A program made the translations under genes and the position numbers. Positions 1 to 7,500 of a DNA stretch of 8,499 bases are shown here, one piece after another; position 1 is the first letter of the stretch, and every line of letters begins with the position of its first letter. A model generated the notes under the pieces. That model had not been told where the DNA came from, did no database searches, and saw only the letters and a list, made by a program, of their open reading frames with translations. The DNA is from Spirochaetaceae bacterium (GTDB taxonomy: Bacteria > Spirochaetota > Spirochaetia > Treponematales > Breznakiellaceae): contig JAIRXO010000099.1 of assembly GCA_031268255.1 (NCBI GenBank), positions 1 through 8,499 on the forward strand, written 5' to 3'.

Positions 1-813
1 CCAGCCGTTTGCCAGGGCCTTGCAAAAGCACAGGAGATCCGCTTTAAAGCCAAAGTATTTATCCGAACCGGCAATATCCATACGGAAACCGCAGCGGACA
101 TCGTCAATGGCCAGAACAATCCCATTGTCGGTACACAATTTGCGGATTTTCCGCCAGTACCCGTCAACAGGCAGGTGATTATCCGCCATCGCCGGATGCC
201 AATAGGGGGTGGACATAAAACACGCGATCTGCCCCGGATTGTCGCGGATAGCCTGCTCAACCTGATCAGCGTTATTCCAGTCGACATAGATATTGTCCGC
301 TATATCCTCAGCACTGACGCCCCCGTGGCCGGGGCCCATTGTCTGCATCCAGGGACTCACGCCATGGTAATTACCCTTGACGAGTATTACCTTTCTGCGC
401 CCTGTCGCGGCCCGGGCAATGAGCAGGGCAAGGTTGGTTACATCCCCGCCGTTTTTACAAAACATCGCCCAATCCGCCATGTCTACGGTATCTACCATCA
501 GTTCGGCGAATTCGACCATTTTTTCCGTGGGCTTGGTAGAACAGTTTTCCTTTTTAAGCTGTTCCAAGGCGGCGGCGTCCACATCAGGATCATTATAGCC
601 TAAAATATTCGGGCCAAAGCCGCACATATAGTCCAGAAATTTGTTCCCGTCCACATCCCAAAAGTGGGCGCCCTGGGTACGTTCGGAAAACAGGGGATAG
701 GCTTCATTGGGAATTAAATATGCCGCTCCCAGATGCCCATAGATACCCTTGGGAATTACTTTTTCCGCCCTGGCTATTAGCGCGGAACTTTTTGAATACT
801 TGTATGTCTCCAT
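1..813 (-). CDS. Class III PLP aminotransferase, glutamate-1-semialdehyde 2,1-aminomutase-like (3' end cut off by window)
   Basis: Only the first 271 residues are present; the gene continues past the left edge and family members usually have about 420-450. It reads without stops from an ATG at 811-813. The fold-type I class III signature is clear: an N-terminal FWDVDGNKFLDY segment (51-62), a phosphate-binding NGGDVT (121-126), the ring-stacking NYHG (148-151), an AIDDVRCGFR block (235-244) whose Asp237 should pair with the PLP nitrogen, and Lys265 in CFCKALANG as the Schiff-base lysine. Family knowledge: such cytosolic enzymes are aminomutases or transaminases. Oddities are DD where DE is usual and NGGD where SGTEA is typical, so true HemL function is unlikely. 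It is last of the visible operon genes, 23 nt after the transketolase C subunit. An in-frame ATG at 829-831 lacks a ribosome site. Substrate unknown; a pyruvate-dependent transaminase is plausible because ald heads the operon. Confidence 0.9.
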   Translation of the reverse strand, partial: METYKYSKSSALIARAEKVIPKGIYGHLGAAYLIPNEAYPLFSERTQGAHFWDVDGNKFLDYMCGFGPNILGYNDPDVDAAALEQLKKENCSTKPTEKMVEFAELMVDTVDMADWAMFCKNGGDVTNLALLIARAATGRRKVILVKGNYHGVSPWMQTMGPGHGGVSAEDIADNIYVDWNNADQVEQAIRDNPGQIACFMSTPYWHPAMADNHLPVDGYWRKIRKLCTDNGIVLAIDDVRCGFRMDIAGSDKYFGFKADLLCFCKALANGW

Positions 814-825
814 TTCCTCTCCTCC
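814..825 (-). promoter_or_regulatory. Ribosome binding site of the aminotransferase gene
   Basis: The minus strand reads GGAGGAGAGGAA directly before the ATG at 811-813, leaving 7 nt between GGAGG and the start. It decides against the in-frame ATG 18 nt upstream (829-831), which has no purine-rich site before it. Confidence 0.8.
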
Positions 826-836
826 AGGCATCACTG

Positions 837-1823
837 TCATATCTTTTTTTTGCCAGTAACAAACTGCGCCTTAGCGGCAATTTCTTCCATCGTCAGCTTA
901 TAATAGGCTGCGAGATCTTTTTCGCAGCCAACCTGGCCAAATTCATCACCTACCCCGACAGAGGCAAAGGGTATGCCTATCCCCGCCTGGGCCACTACAC
1001 CGGCTACCGCGGCTGACAGGCCGGTCGCCGTCCGGTGGTTTTCGGCCACCACGATTGCTCCGGTTTCTTCAGCACACCTTAGGATATATTCCTCGTCAAG
1101 AGGTTTAATGGTAAAGATGTCCACCACCCGGGCGGAAACGCCGCCGGCCTTTAATTGTTCCGCCGCGTGCATGGCCTTTTCGACCATGATGCCGCTAGCG
1201 ATAATGGTGACATCGCTGCCTTCCCGCAGCAGATTGGCCTTGCCGTAGGTAAAGGCGGAACCGGGCCCGTAAATTTTTACGGACTTAAAACTCCTCCCGC
1301 CTCTGATGTAAAAGAGCCCGTATTTTTCCGCGCTGTCCCGCAAGACAAAATCCAGCATAACGCCGTCAGTTATATCAATAATGGTAATGCCGGGAATACC
1401 CCGCATTATGCCCACATCCTCAAAAGACATGTGGGTTCCGCCATTATAGCCCGCGACTATGCCGGGATCGCTTCCGTAAAGCCTGGCGTTCAGTTTGGCA
1501 TAGGCCAGGGAAATAAAAACAGTATCATAAACCCGGCGGCTCATAAAGGGCGAAAAGGAATGGATGTAGGGAATTTTGCCGGTTACGGAGAGTCCCGCAG
1601 CGACGCCAACCAAATTCGCCTCCTGTATACCCACATCAAAGAACCTGTCGCCGTATTTCTTTCTTAATTCATAGTAATCGGGACCAAAAAGTCCCATCGC
1701 AATATCCGCGTCGCCCGCTACTACCTGTGGGTTTTTTTCCAACAGGTCCTTCAGGGCCGCGGCATAATAATCTTTATGAGGCAGTTCATCATAACCGCCG
1801 TCAAACACGACCGTAAACGCCAT
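837..1823 (-). CDS. Transketolase, C-terminal subunit (split transketolase)
   Basis: 328 residues covering the pyrimidine-binding and C-terminal domains of transketolase; it should pair with the product of the gene just upstream to form one active enzyme in the cytosol that moves two-carbon ketol units. Seen: DVGIQEANLVGVAAGL (63-78) with Glu68 as the conserved glutamate that activates the thiamine pyrophosphate aminopyrimidine, GGTHMSFED (128-136) with the active-site His131, YIRGGR (172-177) with the arginines expected near the substrate phosphate, and the C-terminal domain starting near 190 with FTIKPLD (227-233) and AENHRTATGL (250-259). Position 127 is Asn where yeast and E. coli enzymes carry Asp. 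The frame is open back to an ATG at 1952, but that would overlap the N subunit by over 100 nt, so the ATG at 1821-1823 with its ribosome site is chosen. 16 nt separate it from the upstream gene. Confidence 0.93.
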   Translation of the reverse strand: MAFTVVFDGGYDELPHKDYYAAALKDLLEKNPQVVAGDADIAMGLFGPDYYELRKKYGDRFFDVGIQEANLVGVAAGLSVTGKIPYIHSFSPFMSRRVYDTVFISLAYAKLNARLYGSDPGIVAGYNGGTHMSFEDVGIMRGIPGITIIDITDGVMLDFVLRDSAEKYGLFYIRGGRSFKSVKIYGPGSAFTYGKANLLREGSDVTIIASGIMVEKAMHAAEQLKAGGVSARVVDIFTIKPLDEEYILRCAEETGAIVVAENHRTATGLSAAVAGVVAQAGIGIPFASVGVGDEFGQVGCEKDLAAYYKLTMEEIAAKAQFVTGKKKI

Positions 1824-1830
1824 AGTATTA

Positions 1831-1841
1831 CCCCTTTCCTT
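1831..1841 (-). promoter_or_regulatory. Ribosome binding site of the transketolase C subunit
   Basis: AAGGAAAGGGG on the minus strand, 7 nt before the ATG at 1821-1823. It overlaps the last two bases of the N-subunit TAA stop, which suits coupled translation of the two halves. It supports this start over the open-frame ATG at 1952. Confidence 0.7.
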
Positions 1842-2688
1842 ACCTACCAGCATAGGATTTGACTTCTGCTTCCAGAATACGAAGTGATTCTTCCAGCTTA
1901 TCCTTGGGCATGGGAATGTGATGGTTGTAGGACATGGAAACCACATAGGCACAGCCCTGTCCTTTTACTGTTTTCAGCACAATGACAGAAGGTTTATCCT
2001 CTACGGCCTTCGCCTTTGTGATGGCCTCATCAATGGCGGCGACATTATGGCCGTCAACTTCCTGGGCATGCCAGCGGAAGGCGCTGAACCGTTCCGCAAA
2101 ATTGGTAATATTATTGACCATCTCCACAGGACCATCAATCTGCATACCGTTATAATCAACAAAAGCTATCAGATGGGAAAGCCTGTAATGGCCCGCCGTC
2201 ATGGCCGCTTCCCAAATCTGGCCTTCTTCGCATTCCCCGTCACCCATAATCGCATAGGTGTAGTTATCCCTGTTGTCAATACGGTTGCCCAGGGCTATAC
2301 CCGCGGCGGCGGACAAGCCCTGCCCCAAGGAACCGGTGGTCATGTCAATCCCCGGCGTCCTGAGCCGGTCGCAGTGGCTGGGGAGATTGGTCCGGGGCAG
2401 GTTAAGGGTTTTTAGCCAATCCATAGGGAAGTATCCCCGCAACGCAAGGGCCGCATAAACTGCGGGGCCGGCATGTCCTTTAGAACAAACCAAGTAATCT
2501 CTGTCTTTCCAGCCGGGGTTTTCCGGTTCAAGGCGCATAACGCCGCCGTAGAGTACCCCGAGTACATCAGCTATGGACATGCTCCCACCAATATGCCCAA
2601 ACCCGATTTCGGTCATTTGATGAATCGTTTCTATGCGTATTTTCGCGGACATGATCTTCATTGCGTCAATGCGTTCGTTATTCGCCAT
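1840..2688 (-). CDS. Transketolase, N-terminal subunit (split transketolase)
   Basis: 282 residues corresponding to the thiamine-pyrophosphate (diphosphate-binding) domain of transketolase. Seen in order: GHIGGSMS (31-38), CSKGHAGPAVYAALALRG (68-85), LPSHCDR (102-108), TPGIDMTTGSLGQG (111-124), and the ThDP/Mg motif beginning GDGECEEGQ (149-157) and ending DYNGMQIDG (178-186), so the metal-binding Asp150 and Asn180 are kept. VKGQG (251-255) and YNHH (264-267) supply the remaining catalytic histidine. Compared with yeast transketolase, the histidines at 32, 72, 105 and 266/267 line up with the known active-site set, so the enzyme should be active once joined by the C subunit. The length is normal for a stand-alone N subunit. 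It starts 2 nt after the ald stop codon, with its ribosome site (GGAGG, 2699-2703) inside the last codons of ald, implying translational coupling. Confidence 0.94.
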   Translation of the reverse strand: MANNERIDAMKIMSAKIRIETIHQMTEIGFGHIGGSMSIADVLGVLYGGVMRLEPENPGWKDRDYLVCSKGHAGPAVYAALALRGYFPMDWLKTLNLPRTNLPSHCDRLRTPGIDMTTGSLGQGLSAAAGIALGNRIDNRDNYTYAIMGDGECEEGQIWEAAMTAGHYRLSHLIAFVDYNGMQIDGPVEMVNNITNFAERFSAFRWHAQEVDGHNVAAIDEAITKAKAVEDKPSVIVLKTVKGQGCAYVVSMSYNHHIPMPKDKLEESLRILEAEVKSYAGR

Positions 2689-2690
2689 GA

Positions 2691-3803
2691 TTATACCGCC
2701 TCCAGTGCCGGAACATACGGAATGCCAAATGTTTCCGCGACTCCCCTGTAGGTACAGTGACCGTTACAGGTATTGAGTCCGTTTCTCAGGTGTTCGTCTG
2801 CCCTGAGCGCCGCGGCCAGGCCCTGGGCGGCGATTGTGAGCCCCGGAATCAGGGTGGTATTGGTTAAGGCAAGGGTTGAGGTTCTCGCCACCGCCCCGGG
2901 CATATTGGCCACACAGTAATGCACAATGCCGCTGTCAATAAAAGTCGGCTCCTGGTGGGTGGTGGCCCTGGTCGTCTCAAAGCAGCCGCCCTGGTCCACA
3001 GCCACATCAACCAGTACGCTCCCCTTCTTCATAAGCGCGAGATCCGCCTTTTGTACCAACTGGGGCGCTTTCTTGCCGGGTATCAGTACCGCGCCTACTA
3101 CTATATCGGCCCCGGATATGGCCGCCCTGATATTGGCGGGGCTGCTGTACAGGGTTTGAATCCTGTTGCCGAATATATCGTCAAGATAGGCCAGGCGCTT
3201 CAGGTTAATGTCAATGATAGTTACCTGGGCGCCAAGGCCGGCCGCGATTTTACAGGCTTCCATGCCCACGGTTCCGGCGCCTATGATGACGACCCTGCCC
3301 TGCTCTACCCCCGGAACGCCGGCCAGGAGCACGCCCCTGCCGCCAAAGGTGGTTTCGAGGTATTTTGCCCCTTCGGCCACGGCCATCCTGCCGGCTATGG
3401 TACTCATGGGAGCCAGGCAGGGCAGGGCGCCTGAGGCATCGGTGATGGTTTCATACGCGAGCGCCTGAGTTTTAGCCTTGAGCAGGGCATCCGTAAGGGG
3501 CCTGTCCGCGGCCAGATGGAGGTATGTATAGACGATCTGATTTTCCTTTAGATACTGGTATTCGGATTGGACAGGTTCCTTGACCTTCACAATCATCTGC
3601 GCGGTATCCCAAACCTCCCCGGCGGAGGACAGAATCTGAGCCCCGGCGCTCCGGTATTCGTCATCGGAAAAGCCGGAACCCGATCCGGCATGGGTTTCTA
3701 TTAAAACCCTGTGTCCGGCCACCGCGTAGGCCGCTGCCCCGCCGGGAGTCAAACCGACCCGCATCTCCTGGTTTTTTATCTCTTTCACCAATCCGACAAT
3801 CAT
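2691..3803 (-). CDS. ald: Alanine dehydrogenase
   Basis: A full-length 370-residue NAD-dependent L-alanine dehydrogenase, which interconverts L-alanine with pyruvate, ammonium and NADH in the cytosol; the active enzyme is usually a hexamer. Catalytic and substrate residues sit at the numbers known for this family: Arg15 in RVGLTP, Lys75 in VKVKEP, His96 in YLHLA and Asp270 in VDVAVDQGGC. The Rossmann motif is GAGTVG (175-180) with Asp198 at the end of the second strand, as expected for NAD rather than NADP. The family signature HYCVANMPGAVARTST (295-310) is intact. The ATG at 3801-3803 follows an AGGGAGA site (3811-3817). It is the first gene of the operon and lies opposite an Lrp/AsnC regulator, an arrangement known for ald/aldR in mycobacteria. 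Here it probably recycles alanine made by the operon's aminotransferase. Confidence 0.97.
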   Translation of the reverse strand: MIVGLVKEIKNQEMRVGLTPGGAAAYAVAGHRVLIETHAGSGSGFSDDEYRSAGAQILSSAGEVWDTAQMIVKVKEPVQSEYQYLKENQIVYTYLHLAADRPLTDALLKAKTQALAYETITDASGALPCLAPMSTIAGRMAVAEGAKYLETTFGGRGVLLAGVPGVEQGRVVIIGAGTVGMEACKIAAGLGAQVTIIDINLKRLAYLDDIFGNRIQTLYSSPANIRAAISGADIVVGAVLIPGKKAPQLVQKADLALMKKGSVLVDVAVDQGGCFETTRATTHQEPTFIDSGIVHYCVANMPGAVARTSTLALTNTTLIPGLTIAAQGLAAALRADEHLRNGLNTCNGHCTYRGVAETFGIPYVPALEAV

Positions 3804-3891
3804 CTTTTCTTCTCCCTATAAAATTGAAATAGTCTTATTATGATTGCATTATGGTTATGAAAGATGTCCACATAAAAAAATAAAAACACAA

Positions 3892-3897
3892 ATTATA
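3892..3897 (-). promoter_or_regulatory. Candidate -10 box for the ald operon
   Basis: A perfect TATAAT on the minus strand about 90 nt before the ald start, in AT-rich intergenic DNA. The hexamer 17 nt upstream (3915-3920, AAAGGG) is a poor -35, so if it is used it may need an activator such as the neighbouring Lrp-type protein. CATAAT boxes at 3848-3853 and 3837-3842 are alternatives, also without a good -35. Confidence 0.35.
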
Positions 3898-3905
3898 AAG
3901 CCTAA

Positions 3906-3992
3906 GTACGAAAACCCTTTAAATTTGTAATTGATTTGCCCCAAAAACTTTACCATGATGTTAGCTGTTTTTTTTCACAATTCGTACAAATT
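3906..3992. repeat. Inverted repeats in the divergent promoter region, possible Lrp-type operator
   Basis: GTACGAA (3906-3912) recurs inverted as TTCGTAC (3981-3987). Next to it, AATTTGTAATTG (3922-3933) recurs inverted at 3978-3992 if three bases (3983-3985) are looped out. The arms are about 75 bp apart centre to centre, close to seven helical turns, and sit between the ald and regulator promoters. Lrp/AsnC proteins bind spaced, degenerate sites and wrap DNA, so an operator role is reasonable but unproven. Confidence 0.35.
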
Positions 3993-4003
3993 CCATAAAT
4001 ATA

Positions 4004-4012
4004 TGTTAGAAT
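4004..4012 (+). promoter_or_regulatory. Candidate extended -10 promoter of the Lrp-type regulator
   Basis: TGTTAGAAT fits an extended -10 (TGnTAnAAT). The hexamer 17 nt upstream (3984-3989, GTACAA) is a weak -35 and falls on the inverted-repeat arm, so a protein bound there would block it: a possible autoregulatory layout. The predicted RNA start near 4019 would leave a leader of only about ten nucleotides. Confidence 0.35.
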
Positions 4013-4029
4013 AATACCAGGTGTAATGT

Positions 4030-4482
4030 ATGGATGATATAGATAAAAAAATATTGATAGCCCTCACAAAAAACGCGCGGATTACTTTAACCGAGCTCAG
4101 TGAGACTATTTTTCTTTCAACCCCCGCTGTCCGTACCCGTCTGCAAAAACTTGAGAACTGCGGTTATGTCAAATCCTACTCCACTATATTGAATCCAGAA
4201 AAATTCGGGAAGGATTTTGTCTGCTTTTGCCTGGTACAACTCGACAACCATTCTATATCCAACGATGCCACCTTTACCAAATTCGTTGAAGCCTGTCCTG
4301 ATATTCTTGCATGCCACAGAATAACCGGCCAATATGAATACATACTCAAGATTGTTACCAAATCGATAAAGAGCATGGAAGCGATTATCGCAAAGATGCG
4401 AACCGAGGCGGGTGTCAACAATACCAGTACCTTTGCGGTTTTAACAACGAAGAAGGAAGACCTGTCGGTATTCCCCGAATAG
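4030..4482 (+). CDS. Lrp/AsnC family transcriptional regulator
   Basis: 150 residues, the normal family length. It opens with MDDIDKKILIAL, the usual start of the AsnC-type winged helix-turn-helix (about 1-50; recognition-helix region around STPAVRTRLQKLENCGYV, 30-47). A C-terminal RAM ligand-sensing and dimerisation domain follows (about 62-140), with the conserved turn ITGQYEYILKI (98-108). AGGTG (4019-4023) lies 6 nt before the ATG. Family members bind amino acids and assemble as dimers to octamers on DNA. It is divergent from ald with a 226-nt shared regulatory region, the same layout as AldR-type regulators, so control of the ald-transketolase-aminotransferase operon by alanine or another amino acid is the likely role (inference). 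Local codon use is more AT-rich than in the neighbouring genes. Its stop lies 5 nt from the stop of the convergent kinase gene. Confidence 0.93.
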   Translation: MDDIDKKILIALTKNARITLTELSETIFLSTPAVRTRLQKLENCGYVKSYSTILNPEKFGKDFVCFCLVQLDNHSISNDATFTKFVEACPDILACHRITGQYEYILKIVTKSIKSMEAIIAKMRTEAGVNNTSTFAVLTTKKEDLSVFPE

Positions 4483-4507
4483 TCAGGTCAGCGCGGCGGC
4501 GCCTGAC
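4482..4507. other. GC-rich hairpin at the convergent gene ends
   Basis: GTCAGG (4482-4487) can pair with CCTGAC (4502-4507). Alternatively GTCAGCGC (4487-4494) pairs with the segment 4499-4507 with one bulged base. It overlaps the stop codon of the kinase and abuts that of the regulator. No T-run follows on either strand, so it is not a standard intrinsic terminator, but it is the only structure present where two transcripts collide. Confidence 0.35.
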
Positions 4508-7500
4508 GCAGGCCAAGGAGCCTAAAGGTTACATCAATGAGTTTGTCGGCTTCCATGGGTTTGGCAAGGTGGGCGTTCATGCCTTCCTGTATGGCTTTGT
4601 CTATATCATCCTTAAAGGCGTTGGCGGTAACCGCCACTATGGGTACGGTCTTTGCGTCGCTTCTGTCAAGGTCCCGTATGGCCCTTGACGCCTCATAGCC
4701 GCTCATGTTGGGCATCTGCACGTCCATGTAAATTATGTCGTAGGTTCCGGGTTCCGAGGCGGCAAACATGTTTACCGCGTTTATGCCGTCGTCAGCCTCG
4801 TCAATGGCCATGCCGGTATGTTCAAGAAGGTTCATGGCGATGACGCGGTTTATGATTACGTCATCAACAAGCAGGGCCCTCTTGCCGCTGAGTTTGCCCG
4901 CGGCGTCCTCGGCGGCGGGTGTTTCTTCTTCTCCGGCGGATACGGACTCAAGGGACAGCTCAAAGCTGAAAAGGCTTCCTTCGCCTTCTTTTGTCCTGAC
5001 GCTGATTTCCCCGCCGAAAAGCTGGACTATGCTCCGCGATATGGCGAGGCCGAGCCCTGTTCCTCCGTAACGTTTTGCTATCTGGCTGTTGGCCTGTTCA
5101 AAGGGACGGAAGAGGGCCGCAAGGGATGCTTCCGATATACCTATGCCCGTATCCCTGACGGAAAAATAGAGCGTTGTTTTGTTCCCCTTCTTTTCCTTTT
5201 CGGCGATGGTAAAATCAATGGTTCCGCCTTCGGGGGTAAATTTTACCGCGTTGCCGAGGAGATTTATCAGCACCTGTCTGAGGCGCAGCGAATCGCAGGT
5301 ATACAGGGCAGGCGGCGTGAGGCTGAAAAATGTATTAAAGACAATGCTTTTTTCGTCGCAGCGGGGCCTGATGATGGTAGCCACCGTATTGGCAAGTTTG
5401 AAGAAATCCACCGCTTCTTCGCTTATGTCGATTTTTCCCGCCTCTATTTTGGATATGTCCAGTATGTCGTTAAGCAGTCCCAGGAGGTGCTGGGAAGAAG
5501 TCTCTATCTGCCGTATGTCCGAATGAACCTGTTCCATATTAAAGTCAGGATCGGCAAGTTTTTTCCGCACTATGCCGGTCATGCCTATGATGGCGTTCAT
5601 GGGGGTTCTGATTTCGTGGCTCATGCGGGCCAGAAAATCTCCCTTGTGGGCGTTCGCGTTGTTTGCGTCAAGGACGGCCTTTTCCAGTTCAAGCTGGGTG
5701 CTGCGGAGTTTTTTTTCTATGGCGACCCTGGCGCTTACATCCCGCCCGTAGCCCAGAACCCCCACCAGGCTGCCGTCGCCGTCAAAAATGGGCGTGATCA
5801 CCGTATCCAGAACTTCCTCATGGCCGTCGGCAAATTTAAGGTTTTCTTCGATATATAAGGGCTGCTGTGATTCTACGGCCTGCCCGCTGCTTTCCATAAA
5901 GCGATCAAGATAGTCCTGAGGGATAACTTCTCGTACATCCCTGCCTATGAGGTCCAGCGGACCGACGCCCGCGAATGACGCGTAACGGGGATTGGCCGCC
6001 AGGAAACTGCTGCCGTCATGATACCATATCAGATCAGGCGAGGAGGCAAAAATAGTATCCAGCAGGACTTTCTGTTCGGCGGTTTTCTTCTGCTGTTCAA
6101 TTATTTCGGTAACGTCGGCGGAAGTGATGATGTACCCTATGTTTTTTCCTTCCTTGCTGGTAAGGTAGGTCGCGGCTCCCTTAAAATGGCGTTTTGCTTT
6201 TTCCAGGTAGAATATTTCGGGCTCCCGTCCCTCCTTGAGGGCGCTTACCGGATCGTATACGGAATCATGGGGATAGATGCTGATTTCGCTGTAATGGGCG
6301 CCCAGAAGGGAAGAAAGATCCTTGCCGACCGCCTGGAGCGCCATATCGTTGGCGTAAATTACCCTGCCGTCCATGCCGGTGATTATCAGCGGGCCCCGGT
6401 CGCTTTCCACCAGGCTGTCGGCCATTTCGTCAAACGAATCGGCGAGGGTTCCCAGTTCGTCCTTGACCCTGGCGTTAAAGCGGAAGTGCCGCTCGCCTGA
6501 GCGGAAACGGGAAATGCCCTGGATAAGACTGGTGATGCTTTCCGTAAACACCGAAGCCATCCAGATGGCGATGAACACCACGAGGAGTATCATGAGGCCC
6601 GCTGAAACAACAAGCCTGAGGGTTGTGCTGATGAGATTCGAGGTGATGGCCCCTCGGGTATCATTGGACGCCATCGAAAGGTCATTGCCGGTATTGGTTA
6701 TAATCGTGTTGAGGGCTTCTTCGGTCTGCCGCGCCGGCCTCTGGAAATCCTCAAGTCCCGCTCCTATGGCCACAAAGCCAAAGCCCCGCTTGCTTGCCCC
6801 GTAACGGCCAGTATAGTAGGGAATGGTAGCCGCGGTATTGGGTTTCCAGATGCCGCTCCACAGTATAAGAAAGGAGCCTGAGCCGCCTTCCCTGGTAAGG
6901 TCAAACCAGCCTATACACTGGGGGGCGTTATTCAGATACCGGCCATCAAGGCCCACAAGGCCGGCGGCGGTAAGAGATGGAGCCGGTTTTTTGTCCCGGC
7001 TCTGGCCCTGAAAAACAGGCACGTCTTTGATAAATTCAACATAAGAAAGACCCGATGCCTGCCAGTCGTTGTAAATATCTTCTTCGAGCCAGGGGATTTC
7101 AGGCTCCCCGGTTTCGCTGTTATAGCCCACTATGGAATGATGCCGGGGATGACAGATGCTCCTGCACTTATAGTCCCAGATAAAGGCGTAGTTTCCCTCA
7201 TAGGCGCTGGGCATTTCCACATAACGCTCGTTCATGGGCGTTATGTGATCGGTAAATTCCATGATGTGATCATGATCCAGGGCCAGGGTAACATAACCTG
7301 CCACGGCGCCGTTCCGTACCACCGGGGCGGCCCAGCGTATAATGCCCTTAAAGCGCCTGCCGTTGGGGTTTTCCCTTCCGGCATAGGCTTCTTCTTCGGG
7401 GGTAAACGCAAGGCCCCTGGCGGCGGCGCTCTCCGGGGTATACATGCCGATAAGGCGGGAGCGCACATAGGCGCCTGTCACTTCGGAAACATATATCTCG

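Noticed and set aside
175..603. Plus-strand open frame of 142 codons at the left end
   Set aside because: The opposite strand encodes an uninterrupted class III aminotransferase with the catalytic lysine, so this is its shadow.
1155..1667. Plus-strand open frames opposite the transketolase and ald genes (also 1918-2415, 2919-3434)
   Set aside because: They are mirror images of clear coding regions, low in motif content and without initiation signals.
1824..1952. Upstream extension of the transketolase C subunit to an ATG at 1952
   Set aside because: It would overlap the N subunit by over 100 nt, its translation resembles no transketolase sequence, and a ribosome site supports the ATG at 1821-1823.
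1..3803. Straight assignment as a taurine (Tpa/Ald) or sulfoquinovose transketolase pathway
   Set aside because: No sulfonate-specific gene is visible, the aminotransferase is of the aminomutase-like type, and its C-terminal part is missing. The resemblance is used only as an analogy.
4482..4507. Bidirectional intrinsic terminator
   Set aside because: The hairpin is present but no run of T follows on either strand, so it is listed only as a hairpin.
4818..5858. Long plus-strand open frame (346 codons) opposite the kinase gene
   Set aside because: It is the antisense of strongly conserved HisKA, ATPase and receiver coding sequence. Its translation has no recognisable motif and it has no promoter or ribosome site.
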